Assembly (NCBI RefSeq): GCF_002453355.1
Contig: NZ_DKGQ01000004.1
Location: 62,001 to 126,000 of the forward strand
Reading direction: 5' to 3'
Length of the DNA stretch: 64,000 nucleotides
Origin: Psychrobacter sp. UBA6766
GTDB taxonomy: Bacteria > Pseudomonadota > Gammaproteobacteria > Pseudomonadales > Moraxellaceae
Part shown: piece after piece, positions 34,510 to 44,321 of the stretch
Layout of the letters: each line of letters starts with the position of its first letter
Position numbering within the stretch: position 1 is the stretch's first letter
Program-made: the position numbers and the translations under genes
The notes under the pieces: model-generated
Database searches by the model: none
What the model saw: only the letters and a program-made list of their open reading frames with translations
Told to the model about the DNA's origin: nothing

Positions 34510-34872
34510 TTATTCCATTCGGTATTTACCATCGCCATAAGACAGTATTTTCATCGTGGTCGTACAAAGCTGACAGTTTATTTGACCAGCAGCGGCTTTC
34601 GATAAATCCAGAATACGACCTTTAATGTAAGGCCCTCTATCAGTTATTTTTACGATCACGCTCTGCTTTGTCTTTTTGTTGGTCACTTGCACCTTCGTTC
34701 CAAAAGGCAGCGTTTTATGCGCGGCGGTAAGGGAATTCATATTGAAGATACTGCCACTTGCGGTACGTTTGCCGTGGAACTTACTACCATAGTAACTGGT
34801 GTTGCCAGCAAAAACAGTGGTACTTAGCAGTAGCGATAAAGTGATGACTAAAGACTTGATTAAATAAGACAT
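34510..34872 (-). CDS. RlpA-like double-psi beta-barrel protein
   Basis: The 120-residue secreted protein has a signal peptide (LVITLSLLLSTTVFA) followed by the RlpA/DPBB domain: YYGSKFHGKRTASG (residues about 27-40), LTAAHKTLPFGTKVQV (about 48-63), ITDRGPYIKGRILDLS (about 76-91). In RlpA proteins this domain cleaves naked glycan strands at the septum. It lacks the lipobox and SPOR domain of full RlpA, so it is a minimal periplasmic version. An AGGT site precedes the ATG. Confidence 0.88.
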   Translation of the reverse strand: MSYLIKSLVITLSLLLSTTVFAGNTSYYGSKFHGKRTASGSIFNMNSLTAAHKTLPFGTKVQVTNKKTKQSVIVKITDRGPYIKGRILDLSKAAAGQINCQLCTTTMKILSYGDGKYRME

Positions 34873-35367
34873 TTAATACCTATTTTCTATTGATGAGATA
34901 GACAGATACTCTTGCCTATGCTATCCATACCCCCTGCGAGTACAAATAATAAAGGCATTTTACAAGAAAGAGCTTGTTATACTCTTACAGGTATGTAAAA
35001 GAACTATCAAGGTCAAAAGGGCGTTTTTACGCCTTCAAATCTATAGATATCCATTGTTTAATCCCCTTAACTTCTCTTTAATTTTCTTAACAATATCTCC
35101 ATTATTACTTATAAATATAGCCTTTATACTTAAGGTAATTGTCAAAGTATTGAATAAAGTATCTATTTTAAATTATCTACGGTGCACCTATAAGCTATCG
35201 CATGACTGGTAATATTTAACTAACGGTTTGGGTTTCTATTATTGTTATGATGGAAAGAAGATGATAACGACAATTTGTTATGCCGCCGTCATTCAAAATT
35301 CCCAATTGTCTCGTTTACATTGGCATATCAGTCTTATTCACGTGCTTTTATATTGAGGAACAACAAC
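34873..35367. other. intergenic region between the RlpA-like gene and cbpA
   Basis: This 495-bp gap lies between divergent genes and must carry both promoters. A short GC hairpin (GGGCG-TTTTTA-CGCC) lies near 35020-35034. The frame of cbpA is open upstream to 35275, but that extension lacks J-domain homology and a ribosome site. Confidence 0.5.
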
Positions 35368-36387
35368 ATGGCAGAGAAAAATTACTATGACATTTTGGGC
35401 GTCAAAAAAGACGCTACCGATGCTGAGATTAAAAAGAAATATCGTAAGCTTGTGCGGCAATATCACCCTGACGTCAGTGACGATCCAGACGCTGATAGTA
35501 AAATCGCGGAAATCAATAACGCTTATGAAACTCTCAGAAACAAGGATAAGCGCGCAGAATATGATGTCATGCTAGACAATCCTTTCGCCGGTCAAGGCGG
35601 CGCTGGTGGCTTCGGCGGTTTTGGTGGGCAATCAGCAGGCGGCGGACAGGGCGGCTTTCGCTGGGAAGACATCAAAGATCAGTTTGGTGAAGGCGAAGCA
35701 TATGGTGGTGGCGGTTTTCGCTTCGATGATATTTTTTCAGCCTTTGGTCGCGGTGCGCGTGGTCAAACTGGTGGCCGCTCACAAAACAGTGGCTTTGATC
35801 AATTTGGCGGAGGTTTTGGCGCACAAAATAACCAAGGCCAAGACCAACATGCGGAGATTACCGTGGATTTGGCCTCAGTCTATAGCGGCGATGACTACAG
35901 TATTAAGTTGAATGTGCCCGTTCGTCAGCCGAATGGCAGTGTCGATTATGAAAATAAAACCCTTAAAATTAAAATTCCTAAGGGCATCACTGACGGCAAG
36001 CAAATTCGCTTAGCTGGGCAAGGTGCGGCTGGAATGGGTGGCGGTAAAAACGGTGATTTATTTTTAAAAGTCAAAATTCGTCACCCAGACAATATCCGTA
36101 TCGAGGGCGCTGATGTTTATCAAACGGTCAATATAGCACCTTGGGAAGCGGCACTCGGTGAGAAAATTAGCGTTAGTACTCCAGCAGGGACACTTGGCGT
36201 GACAATTCCAAAAAACAGCAAATCGGGCAGCAACTTGCGTTTAAAAGGTAAGGGTATCCCTGCTAAGCAAGCGGGAAATTTATATTTAACCTTAAATATT
36301 GTCAATCCTGATATCGGCAGTGAGACGGCTACCAAAGCCTACGAACAGCTCAAAGAAGCGTTTGCTGATATCAGTATTAGCCGTTAA
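35368..36387 (+). CDS. cbpA: DnaJ-family co-chaperone CbpA
   Basis: The 339-residue protein has an N-terminal J domain (NYYDILGVKKDATDAEIKKK, HPD in YHPDVS), a Gly/Phe-rich linker and the C-terminal beta-sandwich domains, but no zinc-finger repeats, which separates it from DnaJ. CbpA acts with DnaK, mainly in stationary phase. The ATG at 35368 has a GAGGAA site; the longer frame from 35275 is rejected. It is followed by cbpM, its modulator, as in many gamma-proteobacteria. Confidence 0.94.
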   Translation: MAEKNYYDILGVKKDATDAEIKKKYRKLVRQYHPDVSDDPDADSKIAEINNAYETLRNKDKRAEYDVMLDNPFAGQGGAGGFGGFGGQSAGGGQGGFRWEDIKDQFGEGEAYGGGGFRFDDIFSAFGRGARGQTGGRSQNSGFDQFGGGFGAQNNQGQDQHAEITVDLASVYSGDDYSIKLNVPVRQPNGSVDYENKTLKIKIPKGITDGKQIRLAGQGAAGMGGGKNGDLFLKVKIRHPDNIRIEGADVYQTVNIAPWEAALGEKISVSTPAGTLGVTIPKNSKSGSNLRLKGKGIPAKQAGNLYLTLNIVNPDIGSETATKAYEQLKEAFADISISR

Positions 36388-36504
36388 TGACTGTTATTAA
36401 CGATTGGTGGCATTAGTTATTAACTGTGATTAATTATGCATAATTGCCCTGTAATAGAGATAAAGACCATACGATAAAATGAAGCGCAAACGAGGATAAT
36501 CATT

Positions 36505-36828
36505 ATGAAACACTCGCCTGAATTTACCGACATTATCTTGAGCTTAGATGAGCTCGTATCTGCCTGTGGTCAAGAGCGCCAATGGGTTATCGAATTGATT
36601 GAAGAAAATATCATCGAATATGATGTGCCAGAGCGCCAGCAATTTACCGGCTATCAGCTAACCACCGTACGCCGTGCCTCGCGCCTGAGCCGTGATTTTG
36701 AAGCCAGTGTACCAGCGATTGGTTTGATACTTGAGCTGTTGGATGAAGTCGAGCAGCTGCGCCAATTTAAGCGCCAGTTAGATAGTCAGCTGCCCGTGAT
36801 TGAAGTAGACGTCGAGCATTTAAAGTAG
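36505..36828 (+). CDS. cbpM: chaperone modulator CbpM
   Basis: The 107-residue protein matches CbpM: an N-terminal MerR-like helix-turn-helix (LSLDELVSACGQERQWVIELIEE), middle FTGYQLTTVRRASRLSRDFE and a C-terminal helix LELLDEVEQLRQF. CbpM binds the J domain of CbpA and blocks it. A strong GAGGA site precedes the ATG. The 117-bp gap from cbpA allows co-transcription. Confidence 0.93.
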   Translation: MKHSPEFTDIILSLDELVSACGQERQWVIELIEENIIEYDVPERQQFTGYQLTTVRRASRLSRDFEASVPAIGLILELLDEVEQLRQFKRQLDSQLPVIEVDVEHLK

Positions 36829-36853
36829 CCAACGTCTAATAATTGTACATATA

Positions 36854-36882
36854 AAAAAGGGTCCCTAAAACGAGACCCTTTA
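36854..36882. terminator. bidirectional rho-independent terminator
   Basis: AAAGGGTC pairs with GACCCTTT around a 10-nt loop, with A residues on the left and T on the right. It lies between the convergent cbpM and sstT genes. Confidence 0.8.
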
Positions 36883-36907
36883 TGGTTTGCCAATCACACT
36901 TTAAAAA

Positions 36908-38110
36908 CTAACGTGCATATTTTGGATCAGCCGCGGCGGTAAATAAGACGTCTGTTGACGAGTTCAACGCGGTTTCAGCGGAATCTTGTACCACACCGAT
37001 GATAAAGCCAATTGCCACCACTTGCATAGCAATGTCGTTTGGAATGCTAAATAGACTTGCTGCTAATGGAATTAACAGTAGCGAACCGCCAGCAACACCA
37101 GAAGCGCCGCAAGCACTGATAGTCGCGACCAGACTTAATAACAGCGCTGACGCAAATGTTACTTCGATGCCTAACGTATGCGCTGCCGCAAGGGTTAAGA
37201 CATTAATAGTAATCGCTGCGCCCGCCATATTTATGGTCGCACCAAGTGGAATGGTGACCGAATAAGTGTCTTCGTGCAGACCTAATTTACGCGCAAGGTT
37301 CATATTGACTGGAATATTGGCGGCCGATGAGCGCGTAAAGAATGCAGTAATCCCTGATTCACGCAGGCAAGTAAATACCAGTGGGAAAGGGTTTTTGCCC
37401 GTCTTAACCAATACAATAATTGGGTTGACCACTAGCGCGATAAACAGCATACAACCGACCAGTACCAACAAGATACGAGCATAACCAGCCAAAGCAGCAA
37501 ACCCTGTCTCAGCAACGGTATTGGCAACCAAGCCTAAAATACCAAACGGCGCTAAAGCGATGACCCACTTCACCACTTGTGATATCGCATCAGAAAAATC
37601 ATTGACCACCGCTCGAGCGGTATCGCTGGCTTGACGTAAGGCAAAACCAATGATAACTGCCCACGCTAAAATACCGATATAATTGGCTTCAGCAATAGCA
37701 TCGACCGGATTGGCAACCAAGTTCATCAGCAGGTTGGTCAATACTTCCTGCAGGTTAGCAGGTGGCACTTGCTCAATGGCGGTATTGACCAATATCAGCT
37801 CTGTTGGGAATAAAAAGCTTGCGCCAACGGCGGTCAGTGCTGCCAAAAAGGTGCCGAACATGTACATAATAAGCACAGGTTTGACGTACACTTCGTTACC
37901 ACTGCGGTGTTGGCTAATCGCTGCCATAACCAAAATAAAGACCAATATCGGCGCGACTGCTTTTAGGGCACCGACAAATAGCGTCCCTAATAAACCAAGC
38001 GCAATACCAATACTTGGCGCCAACCAGCCAATCAATACCCCTAATATTAAACCAATAACAATAAGTGGCACCAGCCCTATACGCTGGTACATCGCAATTA
38101 CTGAATGCAT
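36908..38110 (-). CDS. sstT: Na+/serine-threonine symporter SstT
   Basis: The 400-residue dicarboxylate/amino acid:cation symporter has about nine helices and the SstT landmarks: FFTRSSAANIPVNMNLARKLG (spanning residues about 261-281), the SARGNMA-like TINMAGAAITI, and CGASGVAGGSLLLIPLA (about 336-352). It takes up serine and threonine with Na+. I chose the ATG at 38110, which has a GAGGTG site; the frame opens 31 codons further up but without family similarity. E. coli SstT is 414 residues. Confidence 0.93.
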   Translation of the reverse strand: MHSVIAMYQRIGLVPLIVIGLILGVLIGWLAPSIGIALGLLGTLFVGALKAVAPILVFILVMAAISQHRSGNEVYVKPVLIMYMFGTFLAALTAVGASFLFPTELILVNTAIEQVPPANLQEVLTNLLMNLVANPVDAIAEANYIGILAWAVIIGFALRQASDTARAVVNDFSDAISQVVKWVIALAPFGILGLVANTVAETGFAALAGYARILLVLVGCMLFIALVVNPIIVLVKTGKNPFPLVFTCLRESGITAFFTRSSAANIPVNMNLARKLGLHEDTYSVTIPLGATINMAGAAITINVLTLAAAHTLGIEVTFASALLLSLVATISACGASGVAGGSLLLIPLAASLFSIPNDIAMQVVAIGFIIGVVQDSAETALNSSTDVLFTAAADPKYAR

Positions 38111-38299
38111 CCATACACCTCGAGTTTGACGATAAATAAAAAATTCACCTGGGAAAAGAAAAATCAATCGGAGGATGTTAGCATTTTTTTCAGTCAAAAA
38201 CATACCTTTTACCCAAAGCTACTCGTATATAGGGTTAAGGATAAATAGGTTTGATAAGGCGTGAGTTTCTTAACAACACAAATGATAAAGTTTTAGCCC

Positions 38300-38788
38300 T
38301 TAAACGTTAAAATGGGTCAACTCATAGGCCATTTGTTGATAAGCTTTATACTTATGACGACCTTCTTGCACGCTATTAGAATCGGGTTTTATCAACTCAA
38401 GAACACGCGTAGGTTGGGCATTATTGGTCGCTGCCATAAAAGTATTTACTGGGCGGATGGTGGTATTTAGGACAATACCTTTAAAATCCGCTGGCATATA
38501 GCTGCCAAGTAGGACAGGTGCTAACGGTTGATCGTTCATAGGATTAATGGTCGTATTTTCAGTATCGTCAGCGATATTAGAACCCATAAGCCGTTGATGC
38601 GGTATAAAGCTGACAGCATCATGTGACCAGAGCGCCTCATCAAGCGTCGATAGCAATTCATCGTCTTTTTCGATAAGAATCAGCAACGACTGGCTACTTT
38701 TATTGAGCGCCGTTTGGGTCAACTGACAAATAAAGCCCAAGTAATCTTGGGCTTTACTTTCACTTAAGATATAAAAACTGATGTTCAT
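38300..38788 (-). CDS. holC: DNA polymerase III chi subunit HolC
   Basis: The 162-residue protein begins MNISFYIL, typical of HolC, and has FICQLTQTALNKSSQSLLIL and the ALWSHDAVSFIPHQ motif (residues about 51-64) that is the family's DEALWT-FIPH region. Chi links the clamp loader to SSB. A poorly conserved insertion of about 20 residues follows. It sits just after pepA on the same strand, the conserved pepA-holC order. The start could be the ATG at 38806. Confidence 0.93.
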   Translation of the reverse strand: MNISFYILSESKAQDYLGFICQLTQTALNKSSQSLLILIEKDDELLSTLDEALWSHDAVSFIPHQRLMGSNIADDTENTTINPMNDQPLAPVLLGSYMPADFKGIVLNTTIRPVNTFMAATNNAQPTRVLELIKPDSNSVQEGRHKYKAYQQMAYELTHFNV

Positions 38789-38852
38789 AAATTCATTTTC
38801 ATACATTGTTTTATATAAAGTGGTCTTGCATCAATGGACTACTGAGAACCGA

Positions 38853-40502
38853 TTAGGCCATGTTTGCGCTGTTTTTTAAGTACTGCATAAATAATGGCAC
38901 AGGGCGACCCGTTGCTGCTTTGTCTTTTCCTGAGTTCCAAGCCGTGCCAGCAATGTCTAAATGCGCCCATGCTTGACCTTCTTCGACAAAGCGCGATAAG
39001 AAGCAAGCGGCCGTGATAGCACCGCCACCTTTACCACCGATGTTTTGCATATCAGCGATAGGCGAGTCAAGCTGCGTTTGATAGTCATCATCTAACGGCA
39101 TATGCCAGATTAAATCGCCTGATAAATGACTGGCGTTTTCTAACTCAAATAACACGTCTTCGTCATTACTAAACACCGCTGAGCGTACATGACCTAGCGC
39201 AACCACACAAGCGCCCGTTAAGGTTGCCACATCAATAATCGCTTTTGGATTATAGCGCTGTACGTAGCATAAAGTATCAGCTAAGACCAATCGACCTTCG
39301 GCGTCGGTGTTTAGAATTTCGACCGATTTGCCGTTCATGGCTTTCACAATATCGCCTGGGCGGGTCGCATCACCTGATGGCATATTTTCTGCACAAGCCA
39401 AGGCGCCAACAACGTTAATCGGGAGACGTGATTCACACAGAGCTTTAATTGTGCCGAGAACCGACGCTGAACCGCCCATATCAAATTTCATCTCATCCAT
39501 CGCCGCACCTGGCTTGATTGAGATACCACCTGAATCAAAGGTGACGCCTTTACCCACTAATACAATAGGTGCATCATCCTTTACCGATTTTGCATCGCTG
39601 TTGTCAGATTTTTTGCTAGTAACTTTGGTTGGAAGTTTATCCGCCAACGCTTTTAGACCGTCGGTTACTTTTGCGCTGCTATTGGCGATTTTGTTAGCAC
39701 CCGCTTTGGCGCTAAAGTTAGATTTACCACGATACTCTAGTAGTACCAATTTACCTTCTTTAGCAGAACCTTGCGCAACCGCTAAGAAGCAATTCATACC
39801 GAGCGCTGACATCTCATCTTCACCGACTACGGTCACCTTTAATAGGTCAGGATAGGTTTTAGCCAACGCTTCGGCTTGTTCAGCCATATAAGCAGGGAAG
39901 CAGATATTGCCCGGCTCATTAGCCACATCACGGGTTAAGCTTTGACCGGCAAACACCGCTTGGGTGAATTCTAATGATGCTTGCAAAGACTTATCAGCAA
40001 GTAAATAAATATCGGTTAAAACTGGTGCGGTTTGCTCCGATTTATATTTATCAAAACGGTAGCTTGCTGCCAATAAATTCAGGGCAAACTGGCTAAAATG
40101 GATTTCTTCTAACGCATCACCTAAGGCAATAGTAATAGAATCGACGCGTTTTTGCGTGCTTTGATAAATGGTATTAGCAATTTTTTGCAAACCGCTATGG
40201 CCAAGCTTATCAAGATTACCAACACCGACCAGTAACAGCTGAACTGGGTTTTCTTTTGCGGTTTTCTTATCGCCCGCTAACGCATAATCAGCTACGGTTT
40301 CGCAGGCTTTGCCGTTAAAGTGCGATACCTCAATCAATTGCTCAATGCGGCTTTGATAATCGCTTAATGCCGATTCCGCTAAAATGTTTTTCTTGTCATC
40401 AATTAAAACGACAAGACAAGCCGCGTCTTTACTTTTGGCTTCTTTTTTAAGTATTTTTTGCGTATGCATCTTTGGCAGGGTTTGGGTTAACTTAATATTC
40501 AT
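38853..40502 (-). CDS. pepA: leucyl aminopeptidase PepA
   Basis: The 549-residue M17 metallopeptidase has GKGVTFDSGGISIKPG (residues about 317-332) and the signature NTDAEGRLVLADTL (about 399-412) that carry the two-metal site. It cuts N-terminal residues from peptides; in E. coli PepA also binds DNA at cer sites with XerCD. An AAGGAT site precedes the ATG. It is longer than E. coli PepA (503) owing to a Lys/Ser/Asp-rich insertion at about residues 272-312. It is divergent from lptFG, a conserved layout. Confidence 0.95.
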   Translation of the reverse strand: MNIKLTQTLPKMHTQKILKKEAKSKDAACLVVLIDDKKNILAESALSDYQSRIEQLIEVSHFNGKACETVADYALAGDKKTAKENPVQLLLVGVGNLDKLGHSGLQKIANTIYQSTQKRVDSITIALGDALEEIHFSQFALNLLAASYRFDKYKSEQTAPVLTDIYLLADKSLQASLEFTQAVFAGQSLTRDVANEPGNICFPAYMAEQAEALAKTYPDLLKVTVVGEDEMSALGMNCFLAVAQGSAKEGKLVLLEYRGKSNFSAKAGANKIANSSAKVTDGLKALADKLPTKVTSKKSDNSDAKSVKDDAPIVLVGKGVTFDSGGISIKPGAAMDEMKFDMGGSASVLGTIKALCESRLPINVVGALACAENMPSGDATRPGDIVKAMNGKSVEILNTDAEGRLVLADTLCYVQRYNPKAIIDVATLTGACVVALGHVRSAVFSNDEDVLFELENASHLSGDLIWHMPLDDDYQTQLDSPIADMQNIGGKGGGAITAACFLSRFVEEGQAWAHLDIAGTAWNSGKDKAATGRPVPLFMQYLKNSANMA

Positions 40503-41071
40503 ATAATTATCCTTATTAGAGTTATGAAATGACGCATTTTATTCATGTGATCGTGCTTTTTAAAATAATACTTTTTAAATACTGTGGCTTTTGCAGCTAG
40601 CACAATAGTGTAGCATATTGCGAGACGAGTGCGCAGTGAGCACGTCGTCGCTATTAACGTCACCCTTTTAGTTTGACTTGATTACTTAAGCATTTTTGCC
40701 AGTTAAATTCTGCAGGAATAGTAGTCTAGCAATAAAACCTAAAAAGGCGTGGCAAAGGATACGAAGGACAAACAAACTTTGCTAAATGACATACAGCAAA
40801 AATATAATTCAAATACTTAATTGAAATGCCTTTATATTAAGAGAATCTTATCAGTTAAATGTGCTCACTATTTTTCGAATTTTTATAATATTAGCTATGA
40901 ATGCAGCGCTGTAGCAAGATAGACGCAAATTTTTCAAACACATTTCACAGCCATTTTTAAGCAAAATATGCTAGGATTAGCGGTTATCTTTATCGCTACT
41001 ATTTATAACGTATCGCCAGTCAAACTGCGCTAAATTGTACGCATACCAACCTTTCTTAAAGAGTGCCCATT
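40503..41071. other. divergent intergenic region between pepA and lptF
   Basis: At 569 bp this is the longest gap in the window. It is AT-rich and must carry promoters for pepA and lptFG. I see no ORF, tRNA or clear hairpin. It deserves a check for a small RNA. Confidence 0.5.
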
Positions 41072-42382
41072 GTGATATTACGCCGCTATATGACCCAACA
41101 AGTTGCTTCAACGACCGCCTTGGTATTGGGGTTTTTAGTGGTGATGATGCTTGGGGGGCGCTTAATCCGTTATTTTGGCATTGCGGCAGAAGGCAACCTG
41201 GATATCAGCTTATTATTTACCATCATTGGTTATAATTTACCCTACTTTTTAGAGCTTATTCTACCGTTGGCATTTTTTATCGCTTTAATGCTGGTATTTG
41301 GACGCTTATACGTCGATCAAGAAATGGCGGTGATTAATGCCAGTGGCGTATCGCGAGGTAAGCTTGGCCGTTTGATGACGCCGTTAATACTGGCATTGTT
41401 TGTTGGCGAAGCGGCTTTATCTATCGTTGGTAAACCGTGGGGTGTGCGCTCATCGGAAAGTGTTTGGCAGCAACAGGCATTGACCAGCGCTTTTGATTTG
41501 ATTCGTCCCAATCAGTTTATCAGTAGTGGCAATTATCATTTGTATGTCGGCAGCTTAAGCGATGATAAAAAACAATTGCAAGATGTGATATTGATTCAAT
41601 CTGAGCCTAAAGCTAAAGGTAGTGCGGCAAAAAATGTGGCTGTCGATGTCGATAATAATATCGACCCAAAAACCGCTGAGCAACTCAATATTCCAGAGTT
41701 ATCAAACGCGCTTACAAGCAATAATGATATCAGTAAAGATACCATTACCCTTGCTAAACGTGCCCAGCAAGTAGAGACGGGAAGTAGCGGCGTTACCCAA
41801 TTAGATTTGTTCCAAGGTCGCCGCTATGAAGTCGGCGCGGGCAGCCTAAAATACAACCAAGTGGGCTTTGATCGCTACCGTATTACCTTGACCGAGCCAT
41901 CTAAAGAAGTCATCACCGAAGCCAATATTGAAACCCAAGCGATTGGTCCATTGTGGCAAGCGGCAACAGGCAGTACCGCAGTGAATAGTGAAAATGCACT
42001 TCGAGCGGCGCAAGGGGAGCTTGGTTATCGTCTGGCATTGCCTTGGTTGATGATTATCGCACCGATGCTCGCCGTGCCACTGGCGCAAGTTCGTCCGCGT
42101 CAAGGTCGCTGGTTACGCTTGTTCCCGTCGATTTTGTTATTTGTCAGCTGTGCACTGGGTATTATCTCCCTCAAAAACGCCGTGAGTAAGGGCAGTATTA
42201 GCGTTTGGGCGTATGCATGGCTCATCTTAGGATTTATGGCATTGGCGCTTTATATGAATTGGGGCAGTCGCGTCCAGCATCGTTTACGCTTTCGCAAACC
42301 AGATGATACGCTATTAATCGTTAGCGCTCGTCAAAACAGTACTGATAATCAAAGCAATGGCTCACAAGGAGGACAATCCTAA
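41072..42382 (+). CDS. lptF: LPS export ABC transporter permease LptF
   Basis: The 436-residue permease belongs to the LptF/LptG (YjgP/YjgQ) family, with three N-terminal helices including VILRRYMTQQV at the start, a large periplasmic beta-jellyroll domain and three C-terminal helices. It forms LptB2FG, which extracts LPS from the inner membrane. It is longer than E. coli LptF (366), mostly in the periplasmic domain (about residues 165-255, including a Lys/Ala/Asn-rich stretch). The start is the GTG at 41072, which gives the family N-terminus; GTG at 41063 adds three residues. Confidence 0.93.
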   Translation: MILRRYMTQQVASTTALVLGFLVVMMLGGRLIRYFGIAAEGNLDISLLFTIIGYNLPYFLELILPLAFFIALMLVFGRLYVDQEMAVINASGVSRGKLGRLMTPLILALFVGEAALSIVGKPWGVRSSESVWQQQALTSAFDLIRPNQFISSGNYHLYVGSLSDDKKQLQDVILIQSEPKAKGSAAKNVAVDVDNNIDPKTAEQLNIPELSNALTSNNDISKDTITLAKRAQQVETGSSGVTQLDLFQGRRYEVGAGSLKYNQVGFDRYRITLTEPSKEVITEANIETQAIGPLWQAATGSTAVNSENALRAAQGELGYRLALPWLMIIAPMLAVPLAQVRPRQGRWLRLFPSILLFVSCALGIISLKNAVSKGSISVWAYAWLILGFMALALYMNWGSRVQHRLRFRKPDDTLLIVSARQNSTDNQSNGSQGGQS

Positions 42383-43623
42383 TGAGCGCTTTATTCTCTA
42401 AGTCATCATCGTCTAATTCATCAAAGCCAAATTCGTCCAGCCCTAAGCTAAAACTTGCGCCAAAACCGACCAATCTAAAAGTGCTGAGCCGTTACGTTAA
42501 ACTAAACGCTTTGCTTGCTATCGTTGGCGCGGTCATAGGCTTGTGGGCATTGCAGCTGGTGTTTTCTTATTTATCTGAGCTAGATTCGCTAGATGATAGC
42601 TATACGATGGGTGAGGCAATTAAATATATCTTTTATCGCTCACCGTACTTTTTAGAGCAATTTATCCCGACTGGAGCGTTACTTGGGGCGGTTGTTGGTT
42701 TGGGCTTACTGGCCAATAAAAGCGAGCTGGTCGTTATGCGCGCCGCTGGTGTTAGTGTTTATCGTATCGTCGGTTGGGTGTTGCAGCCAGCTTTGATTTT
42801 TGTGATATTAGCATTGGCGATTAATCAGTTTGTACTGCCGCATTCGAATCAATTGGCGCAAGAGATTAACGATGAAGACAACAGCTCGCTTGTTACCTCG
42901 GTACGCGGTTATTGGACGGTACAGCCACGCTTTGAGAGGGCAAAAGACGGTAGTGCCAATCCGGACGGCAGCGATATTTTATATATCGATTATGCCGATG
43001 TGAAAGGTAATATTGGCGAGGTCAAACGCTGGCATTTGGACAATAATGGCAATCTGCAAACGGCCATTCATGCCGAGGGCGGAAAGTATATCGGCCGCGA
43101 GGCGATAGATACCGATAGCAGCAAACCTAGCGAGCAATATCGCTATGAGTGGCAGCTGAATAATATGACCAAGCTAATGATTAGTCAGGGTTTTGAGAGT
43201 AGCCAAGCTATCGCACCGACAGATACCTTGAGTTTGCCTTTTGCGCCTGAATCGGTGTATTTACTCACTCGTAAAGCCGAAGATTTGTCATTGACTCAAT
43301 TATATGAGCATCGCCAATTTATGCGCCAGCAAGGCACGCGCTCGTTAAGTCATGAGCTGGCCTTTTGGCAAAAGCTGCTGTCACCATTATCGATTTTATC
43401 GTTGGTGATTGTTGCTTGCTCATTCGTCTTTGGCTCATTGCGCACCCATAGCTTGGGCTTACGTATCGTCGTGGCATTGCTATTTGGTTTGCTGTTTAGT
43501 TACGTGCAAGACTTGGTTGGTTTTGTCTCACTGGCGACTGGATTTTCGCCATTATTAATGGTGCTATTACCGATTATTGCCAGTGCGATTTTGGGCGGGT
43601 ATTTGTTAAAGCGTCAGATGTAA
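42382..43623 (+). CDS. lptG: LPS export ABC transporter permease LptG
   Basis: The 413-residue partner permease has the same six-helix layout: VLSRYVKLNALLAIVGAVIGLW at the first helix, LPHSNQLAQ after the third helix and a periplasmic jellyroll, then LSPLSILSLVIVACSFVFG. A Ser/Pro/Lys-rich N-terminal extension of about 30 residues precedes the first helix. Its ATG shares one base with the lptF stop (TAATG) and has an AAGGAGG site inside lptF, so the two are translationally coupled. Confidence 0.94.
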   Translation: MSALFSKSSSSNSSKPNSSSPKLKLAPKPTNLKVLSRYVKLNALLAIVGAVIGLWALQLVFSYLSELDSLDDSYTMGEAIKYIFYRSPYFLEQFIPTGALLGAVVGLGLLANKSELVVMRAAGVSVYRIVGWVLQPALIFVILALAINQFVLPHSNQLAQEINDEDNSSLVTSVRGYWTVQPRFERAKDGSANPDGSDILYIDYADVKGNIGEVKRWHLDNNGNLQTAIHAEGGKYIGREAIDTDSSKPSEQYRYEWQLNNMTKLMISQGFESSQAIAPTDTLSLPFAPESVYLLTRKAEDLSLTQLYEHRQFMRQQGTRSLSHELAFWQKLLSPLSILSLVIVACSFVFGSLRTHSLGLRIVVALLFGLLFSYVQDLVGFVSLATGFSPLLMVLLPIIASAILGGYLLKRQM

Positions 43624-43646
43624 CCTCAAGCAAGAGGATAAAAAAC

Positions 43647-43688
43647 AAAAATCCCGCTAAAACATTATCGTGTTAGCGGGATTTTTTT
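43647..43688. terminator. rho-independent terminator of lptFG
   Basis: AAAAATCCCGCTAA pairs with TTAGCGGGATTTTT across a 14-nt AT-rich loop. It lies 24 bp after the lptG stop and, being symmetric, also serves the convergent methyltransferase gene. Confidence 0.9.
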
Positions 43689-43712
43689 GCTCAGATTTTA
43701 AGTTGCTTAAGC

Positions 43713-44321
43713 TTAATCTTTGGTCGCCATAGTAATGGTATAAGTTTTACCTTGTTTAACCTTTTCACTATTACCAAATACTTCGGTAAATGAGCGTTTC
43801 ATAAACTGACGTAAGCCATTAATGGTCACCACATAAAAACGCCCACCTTGACGCATGCGCGCATAAGCATCGAGGAAATATAGATAATGCTGCTCTTTGC
43901 CTACTTTAGCGGGTAAGTTCGACATCACAAGGCTAAAGTCTTTGTCTTTTGCCACATGATTAAAACCGTTTGATAAATGCACATCGACATTTTTCAGACC
44001 GTTTTTCTCGCAATTCAAGCGCGCATATTCTATCGCCATAAAGTCTTTATCAATCAAGGTATGCAGACCATTCGGACATTCACGCGCTGCTGTCATGCCA
44101 AGCACGCCATAACCACAGCCCAAATCTATCGAGTCATCATCCGCTTGAAAATCCACATAATCGAGCAGCATCAGGCTACCATCGTCAAGCTTTTGCGGTG
44201 AAAAAATTCCCCACGTGGTCGCAAAATCAAACGGCTTACCCAGCACATCTTGGCGAAAATGAATGTCTTCACGCCAGTGTTCAGCGCTTTTTAATAGGTC
44301 AGCAGGGGGTCTATGGCTCAT
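43713..44321 (-). CDS. class I SAM-dependent methyltransferase (RsmC-like)
   Basis: The 202-residue protein has the MTS fold: a pre-motif FDFATTWGIFSPQKLDDGS (residues about 31-49), SAM site IDLGCGYGVLGM (about 65-76) and a catalytic-loop motif SNLPAKVGKEQ (about 113-123) in place of the NPPF/Y motif. The similar NPPIRAGK motif occurs in the short YbxB/RsmC-like proteins, and this one lacks the N-terminal domain of E. coli RsmC. It probably methylates rRNA or another RNA base. Confidence 0.82.
   Translation of the reverse strand: MSHRPPADLLKSAEHWREDIHFRQDVLGKPFDFATTWGIFSPQKLDDGSLMLLDYVDFQADDDSIDLGCGYGVLGMTAARECPNGLHTLIDKDFMAIEYARLNCEKNGLKNVDVHLSNGFNHVAKDKDFSLVMSNLPAKVGKEQHYLYFLDAYARMRQGGRFYVVTINGLRQFMKRSFTEVFGNSEKVKQGKTYTITMATKD

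Noticed and set aside
35275..35367. N-terminal extension of cbpA
   Set aside because: The extra 31 residues have no J-domain similarity; the ATG at 35368 has a GAGGAA site.
37683..38129. 148-codon plus-strand frame antisense to sstT
   Set aside because: A reverse-complement shadow of a transporter rich in small residues; no homology recognised.
39307..39855. 182-codon plus-strand frame antisense to pepA
   Set aside because: Long, but mirrors the codon pattern of pepA and has no recognisable domain.
44210..44221. CACGTG core as a fifth parS site (CCCCACGTGGTC)
   Set aside because: Only the central 6 to 8 bases match; the TGTTT/AAACA arms are absent.
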